Notes: generated by a model from the sequence alone, not told the origin. 64,000 nt of DNA from Flavobacterium gilvum (GCF_001761465.1 NZ_CP017479.1:2170001-2234000); one strand, 5' to 3'; numbered from the stretch's first letter, positions 1 through 10,861 are shown. Numbers and translations: made by a program.

Positions 1-1
1 C

Positions 2-121
2 AACAGTGGCGAAAACTGTACACTTTCTTTTATTACCCGAAAAAAGCAAGACAACAGAATGCAACTCTATGTCAAATATGAAGACAGGGTGTTGGCGTAT
101 AATATTGTCAAGTTTGAGTAA
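2..121 (+). CDS. C-terminal end of an unidentified protein (partial)
   Basis: An open frame enters from the left edge and stops at 119-121, giving the last 39 residues of a protein whose start is outside the window. The tail is charged and polar (for example CTLSFITRKK and a final NIVKFE) and alternates like beta strands. No motif is recognisable and I assign no function. It is read on the same strand as the phosphatase gene that follows but is separated from it by about 210 bp with its own promoter, so it is probably a separate transcription unit. Confidence 0.5.
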   Translation, partial: NSGENCTLSFITRKKQDNRMQLYVKYEDRVLAYNIVKFE

Positions 122-202
122 AAAAAAGGAGTTAAATTTCAGGCCAAAATCCCCCCTTTTTTGCAATAGTTTCTTTAACTGATTATTTCGCTTGACTTTT
201 AA

Positions 203-257
203 CGGCTCTAAGCAATTAAACAGTTTGGCGATTAAGCGGTTAAACGATTAACCAAAC
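203..257. repeat. Short inverted-word repeat upstream of the phosphatase gene
   Basis: The stretch repeats variants of the word CGATTAA / GGTTAA. It contains the inverted pair GGTTAA (238-243) and TTAACC (248-253), and an outer pair GTTTGG (223-228) and CCAAAC (252-257). It belongs in style to the other intergenic word palindromes in this window. Function unknown. Confidence 0.4.
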
Positions 258-304
258 TTATCATTTAGATAAAATTGTTTTAAACTTTTTTTTACAGATA
301 AAAT

Positions 305-312
305 GTATTTTT
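305..312 (+). promoter_or_regulatory. -7 promoter element of the phosphatase gene
   Basis: TATTTTTG fits the flavobacterial -7 consensus TAnnTTTG. It lies 20 bp upstream of the ATG at 333 and overlaps the alternative upstream ATG at 303. Transcription would start after 303, so the 333 start is preferred. No good -33 TTTG is seen at the usual spacing. Confidence 0.5.
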
Positions 313-332
313 GTGACCAATTAAATTATATT

Positions 333-1949
333 ATGAAAAAAATTATTTTGTTATTTGTTTGTGTTTTTTCTATTTATAGTCAGGCACAACAGCGTCCTAA
401 GTTAGTTGTTGGAATTGTGGTGGATCAAATGAAAATGGAATATTTATATCGATTTTCAGATGATTTTTCGGCAAATGGATTCAAAAGAATGATGGATAAA
501 GGGTTTACTTTTTATAACATGAATTATAATTATGTGCCTACTTATACCGCTCCGGGGCACGCTTCTATTTATACCGGTACAACACCGGCAACTCACGGAA
601 TTATGGGGAATGATTGGTTTGTTCGTTCTTTAGGAAAAAGCATTTATTGTACGGATGATGCCAATGCCAAAACTTTGGTGCCGGGTACTGAAAAAGAAGG
701 AGCAATGTCTCCAAAAAATCTTTTGAGTACAACCATTACAGATGAATTGCGTATGGCAACAAATTTCAAAGGTAAAGTGATCGGGATGAGTATGAAGGAT
801 CGTGGGGCAATTTTGCCGGCGGGACATTTTGCAAATTGGGCTTTTTGGTACGGCAAATCGGGAGATTTTATTTCGAGTAGTTTTTATGGGGACAAAATGC
901 CGGATTGGGTTACAGAATTCAATAAAGAAAAAAAATATATGGATTATATAAAGAAAGGCTGGAGTCTGTTGCGTCCTGTTGAGACCTACAATGAAAGCCT
1001 TCCTGATGATAATCCTTATGAAGGAAAACTTGATAAAACGGCTAGACCAGTTTTTCCTTATGATTTGAATAAAATTTATCAGACGAGCGGAGCTGATATC
1101 ATGAGATCTGTTCCCTTTTCAAATGATCTTTTGGTTGATTTTGCAATGAAAGCCATTTCAAGTGAATCTTTAGGAAAAGATGAAAACACAGATTTTCTGA
1201 CAGTAAGTTTTTCTTCAACTGATTATGTTGGGCATTTGTGTGGTCCAAGATCTATGGAAATTCAGGATACTTATTTACGATTGGATCTCTCCATTGCTAC
1301 TTTTTTGGATTATTTGGATAAAACTGTCGGAAAGGATAATTATTTGGTTTTCCTTACTGCTGATCATGCCGTTGCAGAGAATATTAATTATCTGAAAGAT
1401 CGTAAATATGATGTTACCAATGATGCTGCTAAAGATGTTTCTGCTTTGTTGAAGAAGTTTTCTGTTGATACATTTGGTGCAAACGTAGTACTGAATTACT
1501 CTAATTTTAATTTGTATTTTGATAAAAAGATTATCAAAGAAAAAGGATTGGAGTTGGCCAATGTAAAACAAAGTTTTAAAGACTTTTTAATGGGATTGGA
1601 TCAGGTTAAAAGAGTTTATTCCGAAGAAGATATTTTAAATGCATCAGGTGCCGATTATTATCTGAATTTTATTTTCAAAGGTTATGATCCAAAACAGAAC
1701 GGAGATTTAGTTGTTCTTTATAAAGCTGGGTATATGGAAAATAACGAAACAGGAACGACCCACGGTACGCCTAATAGCTATGATACCAATGTTCCTTTGC
1801 TTTTCTACGGTTGGCACGTTCCGCAAGGAGAATCGAATAAAAAAGAATATATAACAGAAATTGCTCCAACACTTTCTAAAATGCTAAAAATTACGACTCC
1901 AAACGGCTCAGAATCACAAGTTTTGGAAGAGCTATTTGTTAAGAAATAA
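333..1949 (+). CDS. pafA: PafA-type alkaline phosphatase (phosphate monoesterase), exported
   Basis: A 538-residue alkaline phosphatase superfamily enzyme with a signal peptide at residues 1-19 (hydrophobic core, cleavage near SQAQ-Q), so periplasmic or surface located. The sequence matches the two-zinc phosphate-irrepressible enzyme PafA of Elizabethkingia meningoseptica, whose key residues I know as T79, N100, K162 and R164. Here T72 (in PTYTAPGH), N93 (in MGNDW), K155 and R157 (in MKDRG) occur at a constant offset of seven. Zinc-ligand motifs VVDQM (D31), STDYVGH, TADHA and THGTP are also present. The start at 333 is chosen over 303 because the promoter overlaps the upstream codons and the signal peptide then begins at Met-1. 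Expected role: release of phosphate from organic monoesters. In characterised PafA this is not blocked by free phosphate. Confidence 0.9.
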   Translation: MKKIILLFVCVFSIYSQAQQRPKLVVGIVVDQMKMEYLYRFSDDFSANGFKRMMDKGFTFYNMNYNYVPTYTAPGHASIYTGTTPATHGIMGNDWFVRSLGKSIYCTDDANAKTLVPGTEKEGAMSPKNLLSTTITDELRMATNFKGKVIGMSMKDRGAILPAGHFANWAFWYGKSGDFISSSFYGDKMPDWVTEFNKEKKYMDYIKKGWSLLRPVETYNESLPDDNPYEGKLDKTARPVFPYDLNKIYQTSGADIMRSVPFSNDLLVDFAMKAISSESLGKDENTDFLTVSFSSTDYVGHLCGPRSMEIQDTYLRLDLSIATFLDYLDKTVGKDNYLVFLTADHAVAENINYLKDRKYDVTNDAAKDVSALLKKFSVDTFGANVVLNYSNFNLYFDKKIIKEKGLELANVKQSFKDFLMGLDQVKRVYSEEDILNASGADYYLNFIFKGYDPKQNGDLVVLYKAGYMENNETGTTHGTPNSYDTNVPLLFYGWHVPQGESNKKEYITEIAPTLSKMLKITTPNGSESQVLEELFVKK

Positions 1950-1970
1950 TTTTTTTTTTTTCAGTTTCAA

Positions 1971-2000
1971 AAATCCCATTCGTGTAGATGAATGGGATTT
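1971..2000 (+). terminator. Intrinsic terminator after the phosphatase gene
   Basis: An 11-bp perfect stem (AAATCCCATTC at 1971-1981 pairing with 1990-2000) with an 8-nt loop is followed by a run of T. It ends the phosphatase transcript. Confidence 0.85.
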
Positions 2001-2082
2001 TTTTTTGTTTCATCGATTATATTGCTGATTGTTGCTGTTTTTTTAAATTAAACTGTTAAATTTAGAAGTTTAGTTTAAATAA

Positions 2083-3060
2083 ATGGAAATTATGAAGAAA
2101 ATTATCAAATGGGTTTTATTGTCGTTTGTCATTCTTGTAATGATTGTTTTGTCGTATGTAAAGTTTGCTTTGCCTAATGTTGGGGAATTGAAATATCTCA
2201 GTATTAAGCCGACAATAAGCAAAATTGAAAGAGGGAAGTACCTTGCTAGCCATGTTTGCGTATGTATTGACTGTCATTCGAGTAGGAACTGGAATGAGTT
2301 TTCTGGGCCATTGGTTGATGGAACTATCGGTATGGGAGGAGAAGTTTTTGACCAGAGGTTTGGTTTTCCGGGTAGTTTTTATTCTAAAAATATTACGCCT
2401 TCAGGAATTGGTGATTGGACAGATGCCGAAGTTTTGCGCGCTATTTCAAGTGGTGTTTCCAAAGATGGTTCTGCATTGTTTCCTGTAATGCCGCATCCTC
2501 ATTTTGGGCAAATGGATAAAGAAGATCTGGAATCGATAATTGTGTATTTACGAACTTTGAAACCTATTAAAAATATAGTTCCAAAATCTGAACCTGATTT
2601 TCCGATGAATTTTATAGTGAACACTATTCCGAAGGAAGCTCAATTTTCAAAAATTCCAGATAAAAATAATGCGGTTGCTTACGGTGCTTATTTAGTAAAT
2701 GCTGCATCTTGTATAATGTGTCATACACAACAAGAAAAGGGTGAAGCTATCGCTGGAATGGAATTTGCCGGAGGTTTTGAATTCCCTATTATAACCGGAG
2801 GAACTGTGCGTTCTGCCAATATTACTCAAGACAAAATTACTGGAATCGGCAAATGGACAGAAGCTGACTTTGTCAAACGATTCAAATCCTATACAGACAG
2901 TACTTATGTTCCTAATAAAATAGAAAAAGGGAATTTTAATACCGTTATGCCTTGGACAATGTATGGAGGGATGAATGAGCAGGATTTAAAAGCGATTTTC
3001 GCCTATTTAAAGACAATAAAGCCGATACGTAATAACGTTGTGAAATTTGTAAGTCAATAG
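2083..3060 (+). CDS. Membrane-anchored diheme cytochrome c
   Basis: A 325-residue protein with an N-terminal membrane segment (about residues 7-30) and two cytochrome c domains, each with a CxxCH haem site: CIDCH at 61-65 and CIMCH at 210-214. Candidate Met axial ligands follow in the VMPHPHF and VMPWTMYGG motifs. The two halves are similar (each has NITP/NITQ, IGDWT/IGKWT and a VYLRTLKPI or AYLKTIKPI ending), so the protein looks like an internal duplication of a single-haem domain. An extra Cys at 59 precedes the first site. It probably carries electrons at the outer face of the inner membrane, but its partner is not evident because neither neighbour is a redox enzyme. A second in-frame ATG at 2092 is an equally plausible start. 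Confidence 0.85.
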   Translation: MEIMKKIIKWVLLSFVILVMIVLSYVKFALPNVGELKYLSIKPTISKIERGKYLASHVCVCIDCHSSRNWNEFSGPLVDGTIGMGGEVFDQRFGFPGSFYSKNITPSGIGDWTDAEVLRAISSGVSKDGSALFPVMPHPHFGQMDKEDLESIIVYLRTLKPIKNIVPKSEPDFPMNFIVNTIPKEAQFSKIPDKNNAVAYGAYLVNAASCIMCHTQQEKGEAIAGMEFAGGFEFPIITGGTVRSANITQDKITGIGKWTEADFVKRFKSYTDSTYVPNKIEKGNFNTVMPWTMYGGMNEQDLKAIFAYLKTIKPIRNNVVKFVSQ

Positions 3061-3107
3061 CGTCTTAAAATTAAAATAAATCAGAATCTCAATTCTTTTG
3101 AAATAAA

Positions 3108-3135
3108 AATCCCGTCCTTTTAGAGAGACGGGATT
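3108..3135. terminator. Bidirectional terminator between convergent cytochrome c and lysA
   Basis: A 9-bp perfect stem (AATCCCGTC at 3108-3116, complement at 3127-3135) is flanked by an A-rich run on the left and a T-rich run on the right, so it can end transcripts from both sides. Confidence 0.8.
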
Positions 3136-3144
3136 CTTGTTTTA

Positions 3145-4377
3145 TTAAACTGTTGCTGCAACGTCTACAGGCAACGGAATTTGATTTTGAAGTAAATCTT
3201 CGAATTTTTCGTGAGCTCTAATTAAATAGCCTTGGCCATTCATCCATAAAACCTCTGCTGGTTTGTATCTTGAATTGTAATTTGAAGACATCGAGAAGCA
3301 ATAGGCTCCCGCATTACGGAATGATAAAATATCGCCCTCTTTTATTTCAGCAATTCTTCTGTTGGTTGCAAAAGTATCCGTTTCACAAATGTATCCCACC
3401 ACAGAGTAAAAACGCTCTTTTCCTTTTGGATTAGAGATGTTTTCTATAAAATGTGATGAACCATAAAGCATTGGTCGAATCAAGTGATTGAAACCACTGT
3501 CGATACCTGCAAATACGGTTGAGGTTGTTTGTTTAACCACATTTACTTTTGCTAAAAAGAAACCAGCTTCACTTACCAAGAATTTACCTGGTTCAAATAT
3601 TAGAGTTAAATCTTTTCCATATTCAGTACAGAAAGCGTTGAATCTTTTTGATAATTTTTTGCCCAATTCATCAATATCGGTAGCGATATCATCTTTTTTG
3701 TAAGGAACTTTGAATCCGCTTCCGAAATCTAAAAACTCTAGGTTTTTGAAGTTTTTTGCAGCATCAAATAAAATTTCGGCAGCATATAAAAACACTTCAA
3801 TGTCTAAAATATCTGATCCAGTATGCATATGAATCCCCACAATATTCATATTTGTGTTCTCAACAATACGAACCAAATGTGGTAATTGATGTACCGAAAT
3901 ACCAAATTTACTGTCGATATGTCCAACAGAAATATTTGCATTTCCACCGGCCATTACGTGTGGATTGATGCGGATACAAACCGGAACGTGTGGGTGTTTT
4001 GCACCAAATTGTTCCAATATAGATAAGTTATCGATATTGATTTGAACGCCCAAAGCGTGTACTTCCTCAATTTCTTCAAGAGAAACACCGTTTGGGGTAT
4101 AAAATATTTTTTCTGGTGAGTAACCAGCATGTAGACCTAGTAAAACTTCTTGTATAGAAACAGTATCCAATCCAGAACCCATATCTCTCAATAGTTGCAA
4201 AATAGCAACATTGGACAATGCTTTCATTGCATAGTTGATGCGTAAATTAGGGACTTTAGAAAAAGCCTTCGTTAACCGATTGTACTGGGATTGTATTTTC
4301 TCTGCATCATACACATAAAGTGGACTGCCAAATTGTTCTGCTAATTGTAGTAAATCGTTTGCTTGCATCTTGCTCAT
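3145..4377 (-). CDS. lysA: Diaminopimelate decarboxylase
   Basis: A 410-residue fold-type III PLP decarboxylase that converts meso-diaminopimelate to lysine, the last step of lysine synthesis. The PLP lysine is K52 in NYAMKALSN. Other family motifs are HIDSKFG, the glycine-rich phosphate loop DFGSGF, FEPGKFLV and the active-site CETDTFA near the C-terminus. Length is normal for the family. It is transcribed alone, with its own -7 element a few bases upstream of the start and a shared terminator behind it. Confidence 0.95.
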   Translation of the reverse strand: MSKMQANDLLQLAEQFGSPLYVYDAEKIQSQYNRLTKAFSKVPNLRINYAMKALSNVAILQLLRDMGSGLDTVSIQEVLLGLHAGYSPEKIFYTPNGVSLEEIEEVHALGVQINIDNLSILEQFGAKHPHVPVCIRINPHVMAGGNANISVGHIDSKFGISVHQLPHLVRIVENTNMNIVGIHMHTGSDILDIEVFLYAAEILFDAAKNFKNLEFLDFGSGFKVPYKKDDIATDIDELGKKLSKRFNAFCTEYGKDLTLIFEPGKFLVSEAGFFLAKVNVVKQTTSTVFAGIDSGFNHLIRPMLYGSSHFIENISNPKGKERFYSVVGYICETDTFATNRRIAEIKEGDILSFRNAGAYCFSMSSNYNSRYKPAEVLWMNGQGYLIRAHEKFEDLLQNQIPLPVDVAATV

Positions 4378-4387
4378 TATTTTTTGG

Positions 4388-4395
4388 CAAATTTA
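4388..4395 (-). promoter_or_regulatory. -7 promoter element of lysA
   Basis: On the minus strand this reads TAAATTTG, a match to TAnnTTTG. It ends only 10 bp from the lysA ATG, so the 5' leader must be just a few nucleotides long. Confidence 0.5.
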
Positions 4396-4610
4396 TTATT
4401 CTTTGATATTATCACCAAACAATTAAATGTTATTTAACAAAACATAACATTTTGTTTTATTTCAAACAAATAGTTCTTGTTGAGGTATAAATTTAACTTT
4501 ATTTTAAAAATATAACTATCGTTAAAATTTTTAAAATTTTGTTGTTTTTACTATTAGTCTTGGTTTCATTATTAATTTTTTGAAGCAGAAAGATATGGTT
4601 TTTTCAGTAA

Positions 4611-4687
4611 GCATTGGTCCCGCTTTTCGCTATATCTTTTCCTTTTTAAAGAAAAAAGAAAAAGGATGCCGCTTCAATCGGGGCTAA
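4611..4687 (-). repeat. Dispersed hairpin element, copy A
   Basis: Read on the minus strand it begins TTAGCCCCGAT, then GAAGCGGCATCC, then an A/T-rich self-complementary centre (CCTTTTT against AAAAAGG), and ends GATATAGCG...AGCGGGACCAAT. The conserved ends recur at 29423-29516, 40518-40591 and 59434-59572 around different centres. It lies in the 480-bp gap 3' of gltD (same strand) and behind the lysA promoter. I see no gene in that gap. Confidence 0.65.
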
Positions 4688-4809
4688 AGATAGAGAATTT
4701 GCTTTTTTATAATTATCACTATAAAAAACATTAATAATAGAATTCAGGTTATCAGATAAAGATGTTTTATACATATTCCTCCCCTTTATGATTTCTTTTT
4801 AAACCAAAA

Positions 4810-4837
4810 AAAGACCTTGAAATGAATCAAGGTCTTT
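4810..4837 (-). terminator. Intrinsic terminator after gltD
   Basis: An 11-bp perfect stem (AAAGACCTTGA at 4810-4820, complement at 4827-4837) with a 6-nt loop. A-rich sequence on the left provides the T tract on the minus strand. Confidence 0.85.
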
Positions 4838-4857
4838 AGGAAACGTTTATACTTATG

Positions 4858-6318
4858 TTATACTCCTGGTAAATCTCCACCTTCTTTAGTAGGAAGGTTT
4901 GTAGTTCCCATTAAGTACAAATCTACTTGTCTGGCGGCCTCGCGACCTTCAGAGATAGCCCAAACAATTAATGATTGACCTCTTCTCATATCTCCAGCGG
5001 TAAATATGTTTGGAACATTTGTTTGGTATTTACCATATTCAGCTTTATAATTGCTTCTAAAATCTGTTTCAAGACCCAATTGTTCTGCCAAAGTTTTTTC
5101 TGGACCTGTAAATCCTAGTGCTAATAAAGCCAAGTCACAAGGCCATATTTTTTCAGAACCTTCAATTTCGATTAATTGAGGAGCCTTTCCAGGAACAATT
5201 TTCCACTCTACATTTACAGTTTTAAGAGCTGTTAATTTACCATTGGCATCTTTGATGAATTCTTTGGTATTGATTAACCAGTTTCTTACAACACCTTCTT
5301 TGTGAGAAGAAGAAGTTTTTAACTGTAAAGGCCAGAAAGGCCAAGGAGTTGTTTCGCTTCTTCCAACTGGTGGTTTTGGCATAATTTCGAAGTTTGTCAC
5401 CGATTTTGCACCTTGACGGTTTGATGTTCCTACACAGTCAGAACCTGTATCTCCACCACCAATCACGATTACATCTTTTCCAGTAGCTAAAACTTGATCT
5501 TCAATTTTTTCTCCAAAAACAACTTTAGTTTGTTGCGTTAAGAAATCCATTGCCTGAACTACACCATCCGCATCAGCACCAGGGGTTGGTAAGCTTCTTC
5601 TTTGAGTAGCTCCACCACAAAGGACAATAGAATCAAATGCTTTTAAATCGTTGATATCATAGTTTACACCAACATTAGTATTTATTTTGAAAGTAATTCC
5701 TTCCGCTTCAAGAATGGCAATACGTCTGTCGATAATTTCTTTTTCCAATTTGAAATTAGGAATTCCGTAACGTAATAATCCACCAATTGCATTGTCTCTT
5801 TCAAAAACAGTAACAGTGTGTCCTGCTCTGTTTAATTGTTGCGCGGCTGCTAAACCAGCAGGTCCTGAACCAACAACAGCAATAGTTTTTCCAGTTCTTG
5901 TTTTTGGTGGTTGTGGTTTAATCCATCCTTCTGCAAAGGCACGTTCCACAATATTTTTTTCTATATTTTCAATAGAAATTGGCTCGTTGATGATTCCCAA
6001 TACACATGCTTTCTCGCATGGCGCAGGACATAAGCGCCCTGTAAATTCAGGGAAGTTATTCGTTGAATGTAATATCCAAGAAGCTTTTTGCCATTCACCT
6101 TGGTGTACCATGTGGTTGAAATCGGGGATTAAATTCCCTAACGGACATCCACTGTGGCAAAATGGAATACCACAATCCATGCAACGAGATCCTTGTTTTG
6201 TAATTTCAGCATCACTCAAAGGAACTGTAAATTCTTTATAATGTCCTACACGCTCTTGTACTGCTGTGTATGATTCATCTTGTCTTTCGAATTCTTTAAA
6301 ACCTGTTACTTTTCCCAT
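4858..6318 (-). CDS. gltD: Glutamate synthase small (beta) subunit
   Basis: A 486-residue FAD- and NADPH-binding subunit that supplies electrons to GltB for making glutamate from glutamine and 2-oxoglutarate. The N-terminal cysteine clusters (C46, C49, C54, C58 and C97, C101, C105) are the 4Fe-4S ligands. A first dinucleotide fold follows at about 149-160 (VVGSGPAGLAAA) and a second near 285 (VIGGGDTGSDC). It starts 4 bp after the gltB stop, so the two genes form a translationally close operon in the order gltB-gltD. Confidence 0.96.
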   Translation of the reverse strand: MGKVTGFKEFERQDESYTAVQERVGHYKEFTVPLSDAEITKQGSRCMDCGIPFCHSGCPLGNLIPDFNHMVHQGEWQKASWILHSTNNFPEFTGRLCPAPCEKACVLGIINEPISIENIEKNIVERAFAEGWIKPQPPKTRTGKTIAVVGSGPAGLAAAQQLNRAGHTVTVFERDNAIGGLLRYGIPNFKLEKEIIDRRIAILEAEGITFKINTNVGVNYDINDLKAFDSIVLCGGATQRRSLPTPGADADGVVQAMDFLTQQTKVVFGEKIEDQVLATGKDVIVIGGGDTGSDCVGTSNRQGAKSVTNFEIMPKPPVGRSETTPWPFWPLQLKTSSSHKEGVVRNWLINTKEFIKDANGKLTALKTVNVEWKIVPGKAPQLIEIEGSEKIWPCDLALLALGFTGPEKTLAEQLGLETDFRSNYKAEYGKYQTNVPNIFTAGDMRRGQSLIVWAISEGREAARQVDLYLMGTTNLPTKEGGDLPGV

Positions 6319-6322
6319 TGTA

Positions 6323-9300
6323 TTATGCTGTTAATTCTTCTACCATTTGAACCTCAGTTTCCAAACGCTTTAATGCTTTTTTGTATTCTGTAGGCATTAC
6401 TTTTACAAAATTTTCTAGGCTTGCTTCCCAATCATTTAATAATTCGCTACCTTTTGTACTGTCTGTGTACGCAACGTGTCTTTCTATTAAATTTTTCAAT
6501 TCATCAGCTTCTGTTCCTTCCACTTTTTCAAAATCGATAGATTCAGTGTTACATAAGCCATTTGTGAATTTGTTTTCAGGATCGTAAATATAAGCGATAC
6601 CACCGCTCATACCTGCAGCAAAGTTTCTTCCTGTTCTACCTAGGACAACTACTTTTCCACCAGTCATGTATTCACAACCGTGATCTCCTACACCTTCAAC
6701 TACTGCTGTGGCTCCTGAGTTACGAACTGCAAAACGTTCTCCTGCAATACCGTTGATGAAAGCTTCTCCTTCGATGGCTCCAAATAAACAAACGTTACCA
6801 ACAATGATGTTTTCAGAGGCAACAAAAGTTGCTTTAGCTGGTTTCTTGATGATTAATTTGGCTCCGGATAATCCTTTTCCTAAATAATCATTTGTATTTC
6901 CTTCAACAGTAAAAGTCAATCCATGCGCACTGAATGCCCCGAAACTTTGTCCGGCAGAACCTGTGAAATTAACATTCAAGGTGTCTTCTGGTAAACCTAA
7001 GTGTCCGTATATTTTAGAAATTTCGTTACTAACAATAGCTCCCACAGAACGGTCGGTATTTTTAATAGGATATTCTAAAGTTGTTTTTTCTTTTCTGTAT
7101 AAAGCACGGTGAGAATCTTTTAAGATTTGGAAATCCATTACGTCATCCAATCCATGATCTTGTTTCTCCGTGTTACGAACGGTCATGTATTTGTATTGAT
7201 CCGGTCTGTGTAGGATAGAAGATAAATCTAATCCTTTGGCTTTATAGTGTGTAATTGCTTTGTTAGAATTGATTTTGTGTGTTTGACCAATCATTTCTTC
7301 CAGAGTTCTGAATCCAAGTTGCGCCATGATATCTCTTAACTCTTCTGCAACATAGTAGAAGAAGTTAATTACGTGTTCAGGTGTTCCTTTGAAGTTTTTA
7401 CGTAATTCTTTGTCTTGAGTTGCAATACCTACAGGGCAAGTATTCAAGTGACATTTACGCATCATGATACAACCCGAAGCAACTAATGGAGCAGTAGCAA
7501 AACCAAATTCTTCGGCACCTAATAAAGCAGCTATAGCTACGTCACGACCCGTTTTTAATTGTCCGTCACATTCTACAACGATACGGCTTCTTAAGTTGTT
7601 TAATACCAAAGTTTGTTGTGCCTCGGCCAATCCAAGTTCCCAAGGAAGACCTGCGTGTTTCAATGATGTTAATGGAGAAGCTCCTGTACCACCATCATAA
7701 CCGGCGATTAATACGACGTCAGCTTTTGCTTTGGCAACACCCGCAGCAATTGTTCCAACACCAACTTCAGAAACCAACTTCACGTTGATACGTGCTTCTC
7801 TGTTAGCATTTTTCAAATCGAAGATTAATTGAGCCAAATCTTCAATTGAATAGATATCGTGGTGTGGTGGAGGTGAAATCAATCCTACGAAAGGAGTTGA
7901 GTTACGAGCCGCTGCAATCCATGGCAATACTTTATCACCAGGCAATTGTCCACCTTCTCCAGGTTTTGCACCCTGAGCCATTTTAATCTGAATCTCTTTT
8001 GCGTTTGTCAAGTAGTGAGAAGTTACTCCAAAACGTCCAGAAGCTACCTGTTTGATAGCCGAGTTACGACTGTCACCATTTACATCTGGCTGGAAACGAG
8101 TTCTGTCTTCTCCACCTTCACCTGAATTGGATTTTCCTCCAATACGGTTCATTGCAATCGCCAAATTCTCGTGTGCTTCTCTAGAAATAGATCCGTAAGA
8201 CATTGCACCCGTTTTGAAACGTTTTACAATAGCAGTCCAAGGTTCTACTTCGTCTAATGGAATTGGGTCTAAGTTGTCAAATTCAAATAAACCACGGATA
8301 GTCATTAAACTTTCAGCCTGATCATTTACTGTTTTAGCATATACATCATAACTAGCCTGATCGCTTAAACGTACAGCTTGTTGCAATTTTGCAATAGTAG
8401 TAGGGTTGAACATGTGTCTTTCCCCATTACGTCTCCATCTGTATTCTCCTCCAATGTTTAATCCTAAACGATTAGGAATTAGTACATCTGGGTATGCGTA
8501 GTTATATCTTTCGCTAATTTCTTTTTCAATTTCGTACAATCCGATACCTTCAATTCTTGAAGCGGTGTAAGGGAAGTATTTTTCAACGAATTTAGAGTTG
8601 AAACCAACAATTTCGAAAATTTGAGAACCTCTGTACGAGTGTAAAGTAGAGATTCCAATTTTGTTCATGATTTTTAAAATACCAGAACCAATTGCTTTGT
8701 TGAAGTTGTCAACCGCTTTTTGCTCGCTAATTCCAGTGATGAAACCTTCTTGTGCCTGAACACGAATGATTTCGTTAACCATATAAGGGTTGATTGCACT
8801 GGCACCGTATCCGAATAATGTTGCAAAATGATGTGGTTCGCGTGGCTCTGCTGATTCGATAATGATATCAAAATAAGAACGCTTGCGCAAACGGTTCATT
8901 TGGTGGTTGACATAAGAACAAGCTAGTAAAGCAGGGATAGGAGCAAATTCTTTATTTACACCTCTATCCGATAAGATAATGATGTTTGTTCCTCTGTCTA
9001 CTGCTTTAGTGATTTGAACAATGATATCTTCTAATGCATTTTCTAAACCATTTAAACCTTTGCTTTTAGTATAAAGGATTTCAATAGTTTCTGCTTTGAA
9101 ATTATCGATATCGATATTTCTGATTTTTTCTAAGTCATCGTTAGAAATAACCGGATTTTGAATTCTTAATTTTCTGCATTGTTTGCTTGAAATATCAAAA
9201 ATATTTCTGTCTTGTCCTAAATTCAGAGCAATATCAGTAACAATTTCTTCACGAATACCATCCAAAGGAGGATTGGTAACTTGTGCGAATAATTGTTTGA

Positions 9301-10843
9301 AATAGTTAGGGATCAATTGAGGTCTGTCAGATAATACAGCAAGAGGAGTGTCGGTACCCATTGAACCAAGAGCTTCTTTTCCATCCTGGGCCATAGGGGT
9401 AATCATATCTTGAATATCCTCTAATGTATAATTAAATAAACGCTCTCTTGTTTTTAAATCGATAGTTTCAATAGGACAAACCTTATTCGTAGTAGGAACA
9501 TCTCTTAGGTTCAAACGGTATTGTTTTAACCATTCTTGGTAAGGTCTTTCAGAAACAATTTTGCTTTTGATTTCCTCGTCATTGATGATACGTCCTTCGT
9601 TCATGTCTACAAGGAACATTTTTCCTGGCTCCAATCTACCGTGGCTTTCTACGTCTTCTGGATCGATGTTTACAACACCAATTTCTGATGCCATAATTAA
9701 TTTACCACTCTTGGTTACAGTATAACGAGAAGGTCTCAAACCATTACGGTCTAATAAAGCTCCTACGTAATCACCATCTGAGAAAGGTACAGAAGCTGGT
9801 CCATCCCATGGCTCCATGATGCAAGCATTGTATTCGTAGAATGCTTTTCTTTCTTCAGACATGGTTTTGTGTTTTTCCCATGCTTCAGGAATCATCATCA
9901 TCATTACTTCAGGCAATGATCTTCCGGTGTGTGTCAATAATTCAACCACCATATCCATAGAAGCTGAATCCGATTTTCCTGGTAAAATAATCGGGAATAA
10001 TTTCTCAATTTGTGACCCAAAGACATCACTTTTCATGATTTCTTCACGAACACGCATTCTGCTTACGTTACCTCTCAAAGTGTTGATTTCACCATTTTGA
10101 CACATGTATCTAAAAGGTTGAGATAATTCCCAAGTAGGCATTGTATTAGTAGAGAAACGTTGGTGTACTAACGCTAAACGAGTTACTAAATCCGTTTGTT
10201 GCAAGTCAGTATAATATGGCCCAATATCTTCGGGCATGATAATACCTTTATATATTAAGGTAGTAGTAGATAAACTAGGTACGTAAAAATAAGAGCTTTG
10301 CGATATTTTAGAATTCGCAATAGTGTGCTCAGTTATTTTACGGGCAGCATATAGCTTAGCTTTAAATGTAGCTTCGTCAATGTCAATAGCTTCTGGTTTT
10401 CCAACAAAAATTTGTTCGATAGTAGGTTCTGAAGCAGCGGCAATTTCACCTAGTTGCGTAGAATCTACAGGAACTTCTCTCCATCCTAAAACAGAAAGTC
10501 CTTGCGCTTTAATTTCTTTTTCAAATATGTCTTTACAATAAACATATTGATTTTGATTTTTAGGCAAAAATACCATCCCAACAGCATATTCACGTGCAGC
10601 AGGTAATTTGAAATCACAAACTCTATTGAAGTACTCATGGGGAATGTCAATCAAAAGTCCAGCTCCATCTCCCGTTTTTCCGTCAGCACTTACACCACCA
10701 CGGTGCTCTAGTTTTACTAGAATTTCTAATGCGTCGTGAATAATTTGATTTGTTTTCTCACCTTTAAGGTTGCAGATAAAACCAGCTCCACAGTTTTCAT
10801 GCTCGAATTCTGGCAAATAAAGGCCTTGTTCTTTAATTCTCAT
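6323..10843 (-). CDS. gltB: Glutamate synthase large (alpha) subunit
   Basis: A 1506-residue ferredoxin/NADPH-type GOGAT large subunit, normal length. The N-terminal glutamine amidotransferase begins with a short propeptide. The mature enzyme should start at C18 (ENCGAGF), the residue that attacks glutamine. The central and FMN-binding domains follow, with [11 protein letters not shown] and the 3Fe-4S ligand cluster around [13 protein letters not shown]. The C-terminal GXGXG beta-helix domain contains [13 protein letters not shown]. It is the first gene of the gltB-gltD operon and has a -7 element just upstream. Ammonium assimilation is its role. Confidence 0.97.
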   Translation of the reverse strand: MRIKEQGLYLPEFEHENCGAGFICNLKGEKTNQIIHDALEILVKLEHRGGVSADGKTGDGAGLLIDIPHEYFNRVCDFKLPAAREYAVGMVFLPKNQNQYVYCKDIFEKEIKAQGLSVLGWREVPVDSTQLGEIAAASEPTIEQIFVGKPEAIDIDEATFKAKLYAARKITEHTIANSKISQSSYFYVPSLSTTTLIYKGIIMPEDIGPYYTDLQQTDLVTRLALVHQRFSTNTMPTWELSQPFRYMCQNGEINTLRGNVSRMRVREEIMKSDVFGSQIEKLFPIILPGKSDSASMDMVVELLTHTGRSLPEVMMMMIPEAWEKHKTMSEERKAFYEYNACIMEPWDGPASVPFSDGDYVGALLDRNGLRPSRYTVTKSGKLIMASEIGVVNIDPEDVESHGRLEPGKMFLVDMNEGRIINDEEIKSKIVSERPYQEWLKQYRLNLRDVPTTNKVCPIETIDLKTRERLFNYTLEDIQDMITPMAQDGKEALGSMGTDTPLAVLSDRPQLIPNYFKQLFAQVTNPPLDGIREEIVTDIALNLGQDRNIFDISSKQCRKLRIQNPVISNDDLEKIRNIDIDNFKAETIEILYTKSKGLNGLENALEDIIVQITKAVDRGTNIIILSDRGVNKEFAPIPALLACSYVNHQMNRLRKRSYFDIIIESAEPREPHHFATLFGYGASAINPYMVNEIIRVQAQEGFITGISEQKAVDNFNKAIGSGILKIMNKIGISTLHSYRGSQIFEIVGFNSKFVEKYFPYTASRIEGIGLYEIEKEISERYNYAYPDVLIPNRLGLNIGGEYRWRRNGERHMFNPTTIAKLQQAVRLSDQASYDVYAKTVNDQAESLMTIRGLFEFDNLDPIPLDEVEPWTAIVKRFKTGAMSYGSISREAHENLAIAMNRIGGKSNSGEGGEDRTRFQPDVNGDSRNSAIKQVASGRFGVTSHYLTNAKEIQIKMAQGAKPGEGGQLPGDKVLPWIAAARNSTPFVGLISPPPHHDIYSIEDLAQLIFDLKNANREARINVKLVSEVGVGTIAAGVAKAKADVVLIAGYDGGTGASPLTSLKHAGLPWELGLAEAQQTLVLNNLRSRIVVECDGQLKTGRDVAIAALLGAEEFGFATAPLVASGCIMMRKCHLNTCPVGIATQDKELRKNFKGTPEHVINFFYYVAEELRDIMAQLGFRTLEEMIGQTHKINSNKAITHYKAKGLDLSSILHRPDQYKYMTVRNTEKQDHGLDDVMDFQILKDSHRALYRKEKTTLEYPIKNTDRSVGAIVSNEISKIYGHLGLPEDTLNVNFTGSAGQSFGAFSAHGLTFTVEGNTNDYLGKGLSGAKLIIKKPAKATFVASENIIVGNVCLFGAIEGEAFINGIAGERFAVRNSGATAVVEGVGDHGCEYMTGGKVVVLGRTGRNFAAGMSGGIAYIYDPENKFTNGLCNTESIDFEKVEGTEADELKNLIERHVAYTDSTKGSELLNDWEASLENFVKVMPTEYKKALKRLETEVQMVEELTA

Positions 10844-10861
10844 GCTTGATATTTTTTTTTA

